Source of the DNA: Nectonema munidae
Lineage: Eukaryota > Nematomorpha > Nectonematoida > Nectonematidae
Length of the DNA: 64,000 nucleotides
Assembly: GCA_030549495.1 (NCBI GenBank)
Contig: JAUIRK010001007.1
Location: 186,001 to 250,000, forward strand
Direction of reading: 5' to 3'
Shown: piece by piece, positions 46,708 to 57,779 of the stretch
How the letters are laid out: every line of letters starts with the position of its first letter
How positions within the stretch are numbered: position 1 is the first letter of the stretch
Made by a program: the position numbers and the translations under genes
The notes under the pieces: model-generated
Databases searched by the model: none
Told to the model about the DNA's origin: nothing
What the model saw: only the letters and a program-made list of their open reading frames with translations

Positions 46708-48112
46708 GACTGTAAAAAATGTGTTTAGAGACTAAACACAAAACTAAACACCAAATTGGTCACCGATTTTGAACACCTAAAATTGTAAACATGTTTAAAC
46801 TCTAAGCGTCTGAACTTCTTTTCATGTAATGGTTTCTTCTTCATTTCTTCACATCTGATACGATGTTGTCTTTCGTTTCTCAAACTGAATTGAGTCCCGT
46901 AAAGACTATTAATGAGTTGAGAAGTATCAACTTCACAATTTCTACATGGTTTCTTAGCAAAGTTTACGCCTTCTTTGAAACCTCTAATATATTGCGCAGC
47001 GGGTGTGTCCCCAAAAACACAATAAAGAATACCATAAACGCTTTGAATACTTCCATTAACTTTCAAGTTTACACCTTCAGATAATTTTTTCATATCGTCG
47101 TTGAAATTTTCCAAAACTTTTCTAATACCAAACTTTTTCAAATTTTGTGTTTTGATTACTGCTAACAGTTGTGAGAATCGTAAAGTAAAACGTAAACATG
47201 GCTGAAGATTAAGCAATGTCCAATAAAAGACAGAAACTTTGTGTTTTTTTCTATGAGATCCTAGAGGATTAGTGATCTCAAAGTCATCATAATATAGACC
47301 AACATATAAAGAAGTGTCTTTTTCATCAAAGTCCAGATTTTTAAAATAGTCTCCATCGGAAAAATCACTCATATGACTTTTAAAAAATCCATCCGCTCCA
47401 AAAAAGTTTACTTTGTTATGGAAAAGTAAAACTTGAAGTTGTTGTAAAAAAGGCACGTAATACGCACAAACTTCTTTAGAAACTTTATGCTTGTTGAAAT
47501 TATAAACTTCTTTTGTTCCTATGACGACCTTCTTGCCTTCAACTAAATTAAAATTTCTCGAAAAATATTTATGTTGTAAAAATGATGACTCCAACCCGTT
47601 AAAGCAATCAACCTCAAAACTTTTCTCCATTTTTGCTAAATCTTGAGAACACAGTCCCAGTTTCTTGATCTTTTCTTCAATATGATCCAGCTTTTCTTTC
47701 AATAAGTTACGAATTAAAGGTATAATTTCGTTAATCGATGATTGATTCAACAAAAGTAGCAAATGAAAAGAGATGTGTGATGGAGGGAGAAACAAAATAA
47801 TCAAAACAGATGTGAAAATCGATGACAAATGTTAATTCATACATATGCATAGTGTAAGAATACACTGTGCATATACACATATATGTATATTGACTGTGTA
47901 CAATGTAACACGCATGCAGTAAATCTAGCTTTCTTGCGACTTTGAGTCGATAAGCTTCTCGTTTCTCATAGATTATCTTCAAAGTGTAAACACGTGTTGT
48001 CTAAACATAAGAGAAAGAGGACTCAAAAACACTGAAAATGACGTAGTGTTTAGAAATTAAACTCATAAACACATTAAAACATGTTTAAACTCTAAACGCA
48101 CTTTTTACAGTG
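46708..48112 (-). mobile_element. Compact CACTA/EnSpm-like DNA transposon with a Tnp2-like ORF
   Basis: 1405 bp between inverted ends: left GACTGTAAAAAATGTGTTTA, right end complement CACTGTAAAAAGTGCGTTTA. Subterminal words recur, such as CATGTTTAAACTCTAA at about 46790 and 48080, and GTGTTTAGA, as is usual for CACTA. The - strand frame 46725-47828 (367 codons, no clear ATG) carries a lead-in with a possible coiled coil (KLDHIEEKIKKL). Then come YYDDFEITNPLGSHRKKHK (residues 179-197), GILYCVFGDTPAAQY (266-280) and the pair CRNC (295-298). These fit the D-x-F-x-x-x-N-P-L-G, G-D and C-x-x-C layout of Tnp2-type transposases (PF02992-like, and related animal proteins). The C-terminal part of a full transposase is missing, so the copy is probably non-autonomous. 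No 2-3-bp target duplication matches. Confidence 0.72.
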
Positions 48113-48300
48113 TAGGCTCTCGCTTCTTCGGCATAGAAAATACCTCCAAAGCTTTGCTGTTTTCCGATACAAATAATTATAATTAAGTTTTAATTTAAAT
48201 TTTTGTCGCCAGATTGCTATGTGGATAAAGCCTAGTTTCTATATTTGCTTAACCCGCGTTCGAACCGCATCCTGTCCATCCCTATATCATCCATCGAGTT
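48113..48300. other. Possible tRNA-like fragment
   Basis: GCGTTCGAACCGC at 48249-48261 resembles a B box and TGCTATGTGGATAAAGC lies about 35 bp before it. A degenerate SINE head is possible but no second copy was found. Confidence 0.25.
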
Positions 48301-48308
48301 ATCCAAGA

Positions 48309-48574
48309 CAGTGCCGGATTTATCAAGTCAACTACAACAAATGTTAAATAACCTGTAGAAGTAAATTTTTTTTTAATAAAATCGATCTCGATTCTACAAA
48401 AAAAGATAAAAACCACAAAATTCAAGAGCAAACATTTATTTTAAGAAGGAAATATAAAAGAAGAATTAAAGAAAACTAAAAGATATTACAAAAAGTGAAA
48501 AAAAAAATTTTTTTTCAACTAAGCGCGGTGCCTGTAGCAGCTGCTACATCTGTTACTATGTTAAACCGAAACTG
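48309..48574. mobile_element. hAT-like MITE (CAGTSCCGGAT family), copy 2, perfect 8-bp duplication
   Basis: 266 bp. Starts CAGTGCCGGATTTATCAAGT and ends GTTAAACCGAAACTG. ATCCAAGA is directly repeated at 48301-48308 and 48575-48582. The body is shared with 33737-34020 but lacks its G run. Confidence 0.9.
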
Positions 48575-48736
48575 ATCCAAGAATATACTTCCCTTGAATG
48601 GGATAGCGAAAACTAAATAAAATAATAAATTAATCTCACGTTCTAAGAAATGTACTTACAAACCACATCTATTTGATCTTTTTCAAAATTCAAAAATCAC
48701 CAAAACTTTTGAATAGACAAATTACTTTCAAAAATA

Positions 48737-49069
48737 CCGTAGACCCTCGTTAAGTTGGACTACATGGGGGAGAAGGGTGTCCGCCTATGCCGATTGTCCG
48801 ACATAACAGAGGGTCTACTATATATATTATATATGGTAGAAAAAAATATTTCTAATTGGATGAATTTATAGCCACAACAAGCTTTGGAATAACGTCAAAA
48901 TGTAGAATGACCGCGAACTACCTTTAGAGTTAAAAAGAAATAACATATCTGCTTGTAAGCCGAAGCGAAATTTAAAAAGTCAAAGAAAATGTTCGCTTGT
49001 GAGCCTATGAGGGCAAACATTTGTATTCTCGTTCACGGTCCTGGACTTATCGTTAATGAGGGTTTACTG
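48737..49069. mobile_element. pogo/Tigger-like MITE at a TA target
   Basis: Left end after TA (48735-48736) is CCGTAGACCCTCGTTAAG. The right end ATTAATGAGGGTTTACTG is followed by TA (49070-49071). This is the CAGTANACCCTCRTTAA terminus of Tigger-type elements. A second inverted end, AACAGAGGGTCTACTATA at 48805-48822, makes an inner hairpin of about 86 bp with the left end. Confidence 0.8.
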
Positions 49070-49071
49070 TA

Positions 49072-50809
49072 TTTTGCATCCTTCACAGATGACAATTTCA
49101 TACTCAGAACCATGTTTTAAGCCCCCATATTCCCCCTCCTCTCTCCAGTTAGGGGCGGCCTTCATGTACTTTGAGACATTAAATCTTCCTGTTATGGACC
49201 TACAGATATCTGAATTTCCGTACATTAAGTTTATAAGAATATTTATAGGAAATACTCTTTATAACAAAATATGCAGACAACTTTGTATACACCCAAATAT
49301 TAAAAATTTTGTTTGGGGGGGGGGGGCAGGGAGTGGGAAAAGCCATAATAACCACGACTCTGTTCATACTCAACAGAGTGAGGGAGTATAAACCATGATG
49401 ATAAAAATCGTTTTCAATATTTTGCAATAATGAAAAATATTAACTGTATCAATAAGATTCATTTGTGATCTTTATCATAAGAATCAATTTGCTCACAGTC
49501 ACAGACAAACACGCACTTTGCACAATTGAAGAAGACTTCTCACTCATTTCCAATACATTCCCCACGACTTATATTTGTATGCACAAAATAGTTTAGCTGG
49601 GTAAAAAGACACTTTTAGAGATTTGGCAATAAATGAAAAGTGTCTATAGCAGTGTAGGTTTTGCATTGTGCTTTGGAAGCAACACAATTTGATTCCTACA
49701 GTTAAGAAGATGTCATATCTAGAGCATTTATCTTTTTTCAAGTACATCCTTTTAGCTTTATTTTTAGTATAAGATGGAGTAGTCATTAATTTGAACATTC
49801 ATTTCTCATTATTTATCCACCACCCTCTTTCCCGGTTTTATCGCGTAAAAGTAAGGTAAAAAACGGGCTTTTTTAAAAAAAAGTTTACGCCTTAAAAACT
49901 CTACAATAATTGATCAGTTTTGCTTTTACTTTTATCAAATGGAAGCAAAAAATTTGTATATTATATTTTTGATATAACACACATGGTACCGTATGGCTTT
50001 TGTAATTGGTCCTTTAAGCTTTTATGAGTTCCCTGCTCAATTACAGATCCCCATAGATCATTTCCATTATTCTCACATATTTGGAGCATCCTAAAAAATT
50101 GACTTTCAACAGAAAAAGCAACCAAACTGGTGAAAATTCATCAGTTTTGAAGTCTATCTGAATTTTATTGTGCTTTGATTTCATTAAATACTATTTTTTT
50201 TAAATGCTACAATATTTCAATTGTTCATTTTTTGAACTACATCATTTTTTACTTTTTTTTGTTAGATATTTTGTATTTTTTCCTGTTTTATGTCGTTATT
50301 GAACTAAAAAATTGTCTTTATATAGTTCAAAATCGTCTTTTTTCGTACTTATTTTGTATTTAAAAAAGACAATTAAGAAATGATAAAAAAACAATTTAGA
50401 ACTAGAAAAAGGAACTTTACGAGTAAAATTGGTATATTAATAAAAATAAATTGTCCCCGACCCGTAGCGAGAAAAAATATTAACAAAAGGGTTCTGAAAT
50501 CTCCATATCCTTATTTCTCTTTTGATATTTCGTTCCTCCGTCATCTGTAGAAAAGACTGTGGGATGTGTTAAGATTAGTGATACATTTACAAAGTTAGTG
50601 CTATATTTTTGTAAAATTTTCTAATCCTTCTAGAAGTATTATTAATTTGATAAATTTTGATCTCCTTCGCCCTCCCTTTGGCTACGCAAATGGCGCTATT
50701 GTATAACCAGGAGACTCTCAATTTTGGTTGCTTTCTTCCGGTCTCCAGTTTTTCAGTTTTTATCTCCCAGTTTTTAAAAAGTTTATAATTTACATTAAAA
50801 AAAATTTGA
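49072..50809. other. Intergenic DNA with a 12-G run
   Basis: G run at 49315-49326 next to GGGAGTGGG. Weak minisatellite-like words lie near 50240-50430. No gene recognised. Confidence 0.4.
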
Positions 50810-51119
50810 CATCAATATCATATTATTTGTGATATCATTGTTGATGATATTGATTACAAGGGCAACAACATTGTTCATTATCGACATAGATGTTTTGTGG
50901 TATTGTATTTCCAAACCAAAATTTTTCCGGAACATCAACAGACAGATTCAAAATCTTCTTGTTCTTGGACATGGCAATGCAAGACTTGAACGATTATTCC
51001 GCATTGTACGAAAAAATAAAACGCATACACCGTCATCTTTAAAGTTAGACGGTACTCTGCCCAGCATTTTAGCTATGAAGACACATAATTACGAAAGCAA
51101 AAATATTTGTTATCATTGA
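50810..51119 (+). pseudogene. hAT transposase dimerisation-domain (hATC) relic
   Basis: The frame reads INRQIQNLLVLGHGNARLER, LFRIVRKNKTHTPSSLKLDG, then TLPSILAMKTHN and a stop at 51117-51119. The pattern L-P-H-S-N-A-x-x-E-R-x-F-S-x-V-x-x-x-K-T of the hATC domain is clear (here LGHGNARLERLF). The upstream catalytic domain is absent; preceding residues are hydrophobic read-through. An isolated dead fragment. Confidence 0.62.
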
Positions 51120-51639
51120 AGACCGGATAAAGAATTACTTAATGTGTCAAAGAAAAGCAACCAAAACATATGTCAATGAAGAAGAAAGGCTCCTATTTGG
51201 TTTATGACTTTATTTTTGTTTAGCTAAGTACTTTATTGTATTATTAACTATTATATTTGTAGCTTTCATTATTCTAATAAAGCGTTAATTATATTTAAGA
51301 AAATGCACTTTTTGTTAAAGAAAATTTTGTAGATTAATTCAGTTCTCTATGTTTTAAGCAAAATCTCCCTATTTTTTTTAAACAAAAATCAAGAATCTCC
51401 AGGTTTCAAAAATTTTAGGTTGACATTGTGATGCAATCTTTTCTATTCGTTTTTAAAAAAAATTTTTAAGACATAGATCATTTAGATTTTTTATAATAAA
51501 AAAAAGCTCTTGAGGTAAAAGCATGAAAGTTATGTAGGAAGTTCCACCTGCTAGAGAGCACAAAAATGAAAATAAAAATGGAAATTACTGTAATTCAAAA
51601 AGGATATGTGAAAAGTGTGGGAAGTGTGCTTGCAAAAGA

Positions 51640-52733
51640 CGGCATAAAATGTTGATGAAGGTGCAAAGATCACAATTTATCTTGAAGACTTGTCTGTCTG
51701 CTTCAAGTAGACAAGAGAGAAAGAAGGAAGGCAGAAGAGAAGAAAGAAAAGGAGATTGGATGAGGAAAGGCAGACACGACTCAAACTTCTGTACAAAAAG
51801 TTGTGTGTGTGTGTGTGTATGTGTTCGTGTATGCTGCTGCTGTATATAAGAGGGACGAGGCAGGAGAGAGCGTTTAATTTATGCGCGAACCACCAACCCA
51901 TCACACACACACACACTCACACCAGCACTCGTATCGTAGGCAAAAAGAGATGGTGGTGTTGTGGTCGATGGATGGACTTGGACACAACATCCATTCATCT
52001 GAGAAGATCTCTTGTTCCCTGACTTACCTCAAATCCAGGATTTCCCAAACTTTTGGAAAAGGGCAGCCAGATATATACTGAAACTTCTATTCATCAGTAA
52101 TAATTTATAGGCTATGTAAGGCTAGGCCACTGTTTTTGAAATTTAAGTAGTTCAGTGTATATGGGTGGATAATGTCAATGTGTGTATGTATCTATCTATT
52201 TATATTATATATATCTTATACGTATGCATGCATGTCTAGATGATTTTTGTGTCAGACGTGCATTAATACAAATAAATAGGTACATTTTTGTCGAGAATGT
52301 CAAAAAATGTATGTATGTATATACGATTGCGCTAACACTAAGCCTAGCCGCAACCCTCATCCTAACATTAATGTTACACATGAAATTAAGGCCCATTTAG
52401 AAATGGGTTGAGCACTTGTCAATCAAATGTCATACAAATTTGAACAGTTAAAATCAGCGGTATAATGTAAAATAAAATCAGAATGATGCAATAATTCATT
52501 CACTTTCACAATCACAACAACAAAGCTCGTCCTTTAAAACTTCAGTCCCAATTTGATCACGGATGCTTCCAAATTGGATGCTTCCTCTTGCTTCGCCAAT
52601 TTGACCTCAAGCCTACGAACTTTTGTTGTGGCGCATCTTTTTATCTGTCTTTTTCCTCTCTGCTTGAATAGATGCAACAAGATTCACTGTATTTATTTTT
52701 CGACTTTTAAGATTTAGACGCATCTAGTTTGCC
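51640..52733 (+). promoter_or_regulatory. Probable 5' flank / 5' UTR of the candidate gene at 52734
   Basis: More balanced composition, with microsatellites (GT)n at 51804-51820 and (CA)n at 51902-51916, a purine tract at 51710-51770, and a hAT-like end CAGGATTTCCCAAACTTTTG at 52037. No TATA box or initiator can be fixed. The call as upstream region rests only on position before the ATG. Confidence 0.3.
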
Positions 52734-53019
52734 ATGGCCCACTTCATTGAATTTCTGCTTGGGCATAGCTCACGGAATGCACTTTCTACACTATCTAAAT
52801 CCCCTTCTCATTCTTTTCCACCTAAACTCCAAGCACATGCTGGTATTCATTTCCTTTCAATCTTCTTTCTTTTTTTTCTTCTTCTTCCATTTTGCTGTTT
52901 AATCTCACCTGTGTTTCAGGTTCGTCGGAAGATGTTTTATCAAACGAGGAAGTTGTTGAATATGAGGAAGATAAAGATTGTAAAAGACATAACGAATATA
53001 ATAATCTGGTAATCTTGAG
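52734..53019 (+). CDS. Candidate gene, first two coding exons (52734-52842, 52920-53008 or 53019)
   Basis: A start in strong context, GCCATGGCC, opens MAHFIEFLLGHSSRNALST, continuing LSKSPSHSFPPKLQAHA to GCTG|GTATTC. A 77-bp intron has a textbook pyrimidine tract and TGTTTCAG. The second exon joins in phase 1-to-1, making the split Gly codon, and reads SSEDVLSNEEVVEYEEDKD, then CKRHNEYNNL. The strongly acidic stretch would be unlikely in intron DNA of this composition. The exon ends at CTG|GTAATC (53008) or at GAG|GTAAAA (53019). The N-terminus (hydroxylated residues, Arg and Lys, no acid after residue 6) could be a mitochondrial targeting peptide, but this is inference. The protein is not recognised. 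Main doubt: short exons and no homology. Confidence 0.5.
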
Positions 53020-53345
53020 GTAAAAATTAAATTGTTCAATACAGATATGCGAAGTATATATCAAAATGAGGAATAAAATGAAGTTGAATTGTTGTTCCAT
53101 CCATTAGATCTAGCAAAGAGCTTTATCATCTCATCTCTTGAACCAATATCATCATTTTTTATCCGAAAAATGAAAGAAACTTCTTCTGAATTCACTAATG
53201 AATCAATTTTCATTCAATTCTGAAACTCACAAACTCCAAATCAAGAGGATTTCACTTTCTTGATATTTTTGAGTTTATAAAAACGAAGGTTAATCTTTTT
53301 ACGCCAAGAATTTTGAATACTCAGTTTCTGCTTTCTTTTTCAAAG

Positions 53346-53588
53346 GATTTTTATATGTTTAAAGTGGAAGAGTTTCATTTCTTGCGCTTTGGGAGACTGC
53401 TATCACAATGGTCTCTGAAGATTTACCTACATAACCCATTGTTTACACCTAGTTCAGTGACGACGACCCATGATGTTTTGCCAGTAGGCATGGAATTAAC
53501 TAAATTATGTAATCGATTATTTAGCCTTCTTTCCTTTTATTTATGCTTATATATATATGAGAAAAAAATGTATAATATATATAGTTGA
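53346..53588 (+). CDS. Possible third, terminal exon of the same gene
   Basis: TTCTTTTTCAAAG (AG at 53344-53345) opens a frame DFYMFKVEEFHFLRFGRLLS, QWSLKIYLHNPLFTPSSVT, ending EKKMYNIYS at TGA 53586-53588. It fits phase 0 if exon 2 ends at 53008. If exon 2 ends at 53019 the alternative frame (IFICLKWKSFISCALGDCY) stops after about 23 codons, which is also a plausible end. The intron would be about 330 bp. The last 20 or so residues are encoded by plain A/T DNA. Weak call. Confidence 0.28.
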   Translation, partial: DFYMFKVEEFHFLRFGRLLSQWSLKIYLHNPLFTPSSVTTTHDVLPVGMELTKLCNRLFSLLSFYLCLYIYEKKMYNIYS

Positions 53589-55699
53589 CAAAATCTTGTA
53601 AAAAAATAAAAGTTTTAAATTTAAAATTTTATGAATAAATTCAAATGTAATCAAATTTTTGTGAAATAAAAAAATTGAAGCAATTTATTTGAGCAAAAAA
53701 CTGCTCTTGTTTGTGCCAAAATATTCCCACTGTCAATGAATAAAAGTCGTTTTTAACTGAAATTAAAGCTACGCTTGAAAGCCTTTCTTCAATTTCAGCT
53801 TTTAATTGTTTTAGAGCAGAAAAGTAATCGCACAGAATAAGCTCTTTAAACTGGAAATGTTAAAACTAAATTAAAAAACTTGTAACTTGATTTAAATTAA
53901 GGTAAAACTCACTTTCAACGCAATATTTCAAAATTTTACTGACTTCATTTTATCAAAAACTATTTGCGAATATACTGTAGATCAAGAAATTTTTTGCGGA
54001 AATTAAGTTTTTGCAATTTGTGAGTTAAAAAAAGTTTGGATAGTGTTTTTTTTGGAATAATCATATATATTTTTTTATTTTGTGAAAAAAGTTTTAGATT
54101 CATATATTTGCAAGTTATATTTTCGCGAAATAGCAGCTTTTCACAAAAATAAAAACATCTTTAAAATTTCATGATTTAACTACGTCACAAAATAACGGTT
54201 CGAAGCTGCCTCCTGGTTTTGCTTATTTTCTTACGAAACGCTCATCACTATCGTTTTTACAAAAGCATATGCATTCCCAGAAATTCCAGTATTCCAGAAC
54301 TTGGAGTTGGAAGCAAAAAATGGTTTGCTTACGTCTGCATGTATTCCTTCAATATTTTCATCAAGCGCCAAGGTGTTCTCAGATATTTTACTTTCAAAGT
54401 TCTTCCTTGTGAGTGCTTTGTCAAGACTTCTCCGCAGACAACCTTAATACCTTTGCATAGAATATATGGTACTTATTGATAATATCCTTCATTTCTACCC
54501 CTTCATCTAAAATTTTTAGATGAATATATTGTACGAAAAATCTCAATTCAACGATAGAAACATATGTTTCGTACTTTTTAATTTCTTTCCTGTTATACAT
54601 CTTTCTCGTGTTTTTTTTGTTTTGCCTTATTTTATTGGCTGATTACATCTTGTAGAGCAGGCCTGTCAAACCCAAATCACTCCAGTGCTGAATTTCGAAT
54701 ATTTACACCCCTCGCGGACCATATTTCGAATGTCAAAATCAAAATTTAAATTCATGTCAGTAGAAACTGGCAAAATATCATTCCTATTATCAATTGCCAG
54801 GCTTGTTCTGAGCTTTGATTTATTCATATTCATCTTTATCATCCAACATAGTCATATAGTAAATGCTGCTTGATTTTTATACTAAAGTAAAGATGTTGAC
54901 AGTTTTGTCTCTTCTGATCTTCTCTGTTAGAGTTTCTCGCTTTGTGGTTTCATATTTATTCCCTATGAACTGGTAAATTTCTTCCAACACCAACTTGCCC
55001 CTGCCCATGTATATTCACACAAATTATAAAAGGCAAATGAAACGTATGTGAGTTGGAAGCAAAACTTGGAATGCCTGCCTTTGCTCGTAAAACATTGCGT
55101 AGATATTTATTTTAGCTGTAAAAAAATAAGGCATGTAGCATGATTTGTCTCCAAAGCGGAGTCGCCATTATGCAGACACTCGGTTAACCACGACCTTAGA
55201 CGCTATGACTTCAAGAAAACCTCTCTCACTTATTAAATATACTTTGTTTCAGAATAAAGAGTGCATGTACTACGTCCATGTCAACTTTAAGGTTGGCGTT
55301 TATCTTCGAAATGCAAATGTTCGCTTATTCTGACATCATATTCTAATATATTTTCTATCGCTTTCTTTCATTACTTGAAGTTTTACTTACAGCACTAAAT
55401 CTATTTTCTACTGGAATGTTCTTCCTACGATTTCGTTCCTCATTTTCACGAAGCTTTCATCGCAAACACTGACTAACTAAAGTACGTCTAAGTCCGTGGA
55501 ATGAGGGAAAAGCTGCAAATATTTTAAAGATTCAAAATTAAATACAAAGTTTATAAATATGGAAAAACGGAAACATTTGACCGTCACATTCAGTTCTTGA
55601 CAAAAATGACGGATATTAGAGACTGACGCACTATCGAAGTAAAAACTTCTGTCATAAGGATCTGGCGTATGTTGAGGTTGACGGATATATAATGGTAAA
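53589..55699. other. Intergenic DNA with a hAT-like end
   Basis: CAGGCCTGTCAAACCCAAAT at 54659-54678 looks like a hAT terminus without a partner. Open frames at 54219-54479 and 55145-55333 have no recognised domain. Otherwise A/T-rich. Confidence 0.4.
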
Positions 55700-55824
55700 G
55701 GTACCGTGTAGTGTTTTCATCGAAAAGGCACAATTGCGGCGCTTGTATCGAAGTATGAGGAAAGCAAGCTTGATGTAGAATCGAACCCAAGACCTTGAGT
55801 TATCGAATCCGGCATTTAACCTCG
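55700..55824 (-). mobile_element. SINE family 1, copy
   Basis: GGTACCGTGTAGTG start, GCGGCGCTTGTATCGAAGTA body, GAATCGAACCCAAGACCTTG (inverted B box), and TCGAATCCGGCATTTAACC. Confidence 0.83.
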
Positions 55825-56164
55825 AAGGACGGATTTTCGCCGCTTGACTGCATATTTTTTCTTTCAACACTACTTTTATTCGAATATTCCGTGAAAAAGA
55901 GTACAGATTAAAATGAAAAATAATGTATTTTAAAGAAATTCCCCTCTCTCCACGCAAAATGTGTAAGAAGTGAAAGTGAAAGCGTCTGCTTTAAGTTGTA
56001 TAAAAAATCATTGAAAAGGAAAACCAGATGATTTATTTTAGGAAAGCGATGCTGGAAAGAGCTTACTTGCTCTTTTCCTATAAAAACATAGTTTTCGTTG
56101 AAAGTTCGTTTCCACAAAATTTCTCTTACAAATCATGCAAAAGAATGAACTATAATGTCAAATG

Positions 56165-56254
56165 CCTTTGTGGTTGAAGACTGTAGGATGGATCTCCATC
56201 CCGTCATTCCGTGTTTGATTTCTGATCGTCACATCGCTTCGATGCGATACTGAC
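56165..56254 (+). mobile_element. SINE family 2, degenerate copy
   Basis: CTGTAGGATGGATCTCCATC, CCGTGTTTGATTTCTGATCG (decayed B box) and the tail GCTTCGATGCGATACTGACA line up with the family 2 copy at 34378. Confidence 0.55.
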
Positions 56255-56981
56255 ATATAAAAATTTGTCAAGTTCGCGATCCAATAAATAAAAAACTTAA
56301 ATTTCTAATCTAATTTGGAATTTTTCGCTAAAAATGTATTATTTGGAATAAAAAAAAGTTAAAAAAAAACAAAAAAAAACAGAAGAAAATAACGGCAAAA
56401 TATCGTAAAGAAAAAATTTATTTTTTTCGAATACACATTATTGCTCTTTAGTGATCAAAGTTGCAAAAAAGCAACTTAAAAAATCTTTATTATTTTGGTC
56501 TAATGAAAAAGGCTGAAAAATTCAATATAAAATAAAGAATGAACTTTTTTATTTTTAACATTGTAAAGGAACCAAGCTCAGTTTGTGCGTAGAAAGGTTT
56601 GAAAATAAATTTTAAGCCAAATACTTTTGGAAAAATTATTTAGGATTAATTTAGTTTTTCAATGCTACTATTTTGACTTAGATAAAAAGACTATAGACAA
56701 TAATTTGAAAATCTTTTTGAAGACAATATAAGAAAGAAACTAAACTAATAGAAACCAATAAGACATTTTGGTAAACTATGTTGAAGAATAAATAGATCAA
56801 GCATTTTGCGTTGCAACATAAGGCATACGTGTGCAAGATTCAGGACATCTTTCAATGATCATCTAAAATCGGTATTCACAAAAGACCTTAAAATATGGTG
56901 CATGTCATCGCACTTTTCACATTAGTTATAAATTTCGTTCCTCATTTTCCCTATCTTTTACTTGTTATAAATCATTGCTTT
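56255..56981. other. AT-rich intergenic DNA
   Basis: Nothing recognised. Confidence 0.45.
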
Positions 56982-57366
56982 TTAAAGTTTACGAAGGTGC
57001 GACCCTTTGCCGAGATGCCAAAAGGCACCGGACCCCCTGCAAGCAGCATGATTTATTTTTCGTAAAGGAAAGGGAAAGAAATACCTGAAAAATTTTTCTT
57101 CATTTGAGCAATCTGTCTCCTCTTCTTGTTTCCAAATTTGTAATAGTTGATAAGCCTTCTTCGCAGTTGTGGGTAGAAGCAAATGAAACAAGGAAACGCA
57201 GAACTATTGTAATGTTCACTTGATTCGGACAGAAGTTGCAGAGGCGAAATTTAAGTGGGGATGTAGTCGCAAAATATTTTTCCAACTCAAAATCTCTGCA
57301 TAAAACAATGATTTCACAACTTGATCCAGAAATCTTTTTGTCATAATCTGCATTGGTGGTACGCAC
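56982..57366 (-). pseudogene. hAT transposase C-terminal relic (second fragment)
   Basis: On the - strand LRFLVSFASTHNCEEGLSTI followed by TNLETRRGDRLLK matches the hATC pattern L-x-x-F-x-S-T-Y-x-C-E-x-G-F-S-x-L-x-x-I-K-T-x-x-R-N-R-L. Upstream residues (PLKFRLCNFCPNQVNI) are poorly conserved. One frame change leads into the lower-coordinate part. A dead copy of the same broad group as 4115-4444. Confidence 0.55.
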
Positions 57367-57779
57367 GGTAATTCAAGCTATATGAGACACAGGTAGGATT
57401 GGACGGAGGAAGTTCAGATTTGCTACAACGCAAAATAGCTTCGAATTCTTGGGGCTTGAGTTACCATACGTTGCGGTTCTCTACTATAATTTAAGTGAAG
57501 GAACAATAATTTAGTCATGGAAATTATAAAGTCAAATTATTTTTTAAAAATTCTAATCTTAAGCCAATTAATTAGCTAACTACTTAGAAAATTTCCAAGT
57601 ATTTGGTCTAGTCTCCTACTTTTCATGCTTGTCATATATAGACTAATCAATCCATGGATCAAAGAATAAAAATGTCAGGTTTATTTGGCAACACTTTTTG
57701 GAATTTCATTTTTGAAAGCTGCACTGGCTAGAAATTTGTTTCTCTTCATTCTTGAAGAAAAATTGTTAAAGAAACACTG

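Noticed and set aside
46863-47084. + strand ORF within the CACTA-like element
   Set aside because: Shadow of the - strand transposase frame.
51649-52022. Overlapping ORFs with CVCVCV and THTHTH runs
   Set aside because: Created by (GT)n and (CA)n microsatellites in several frames.
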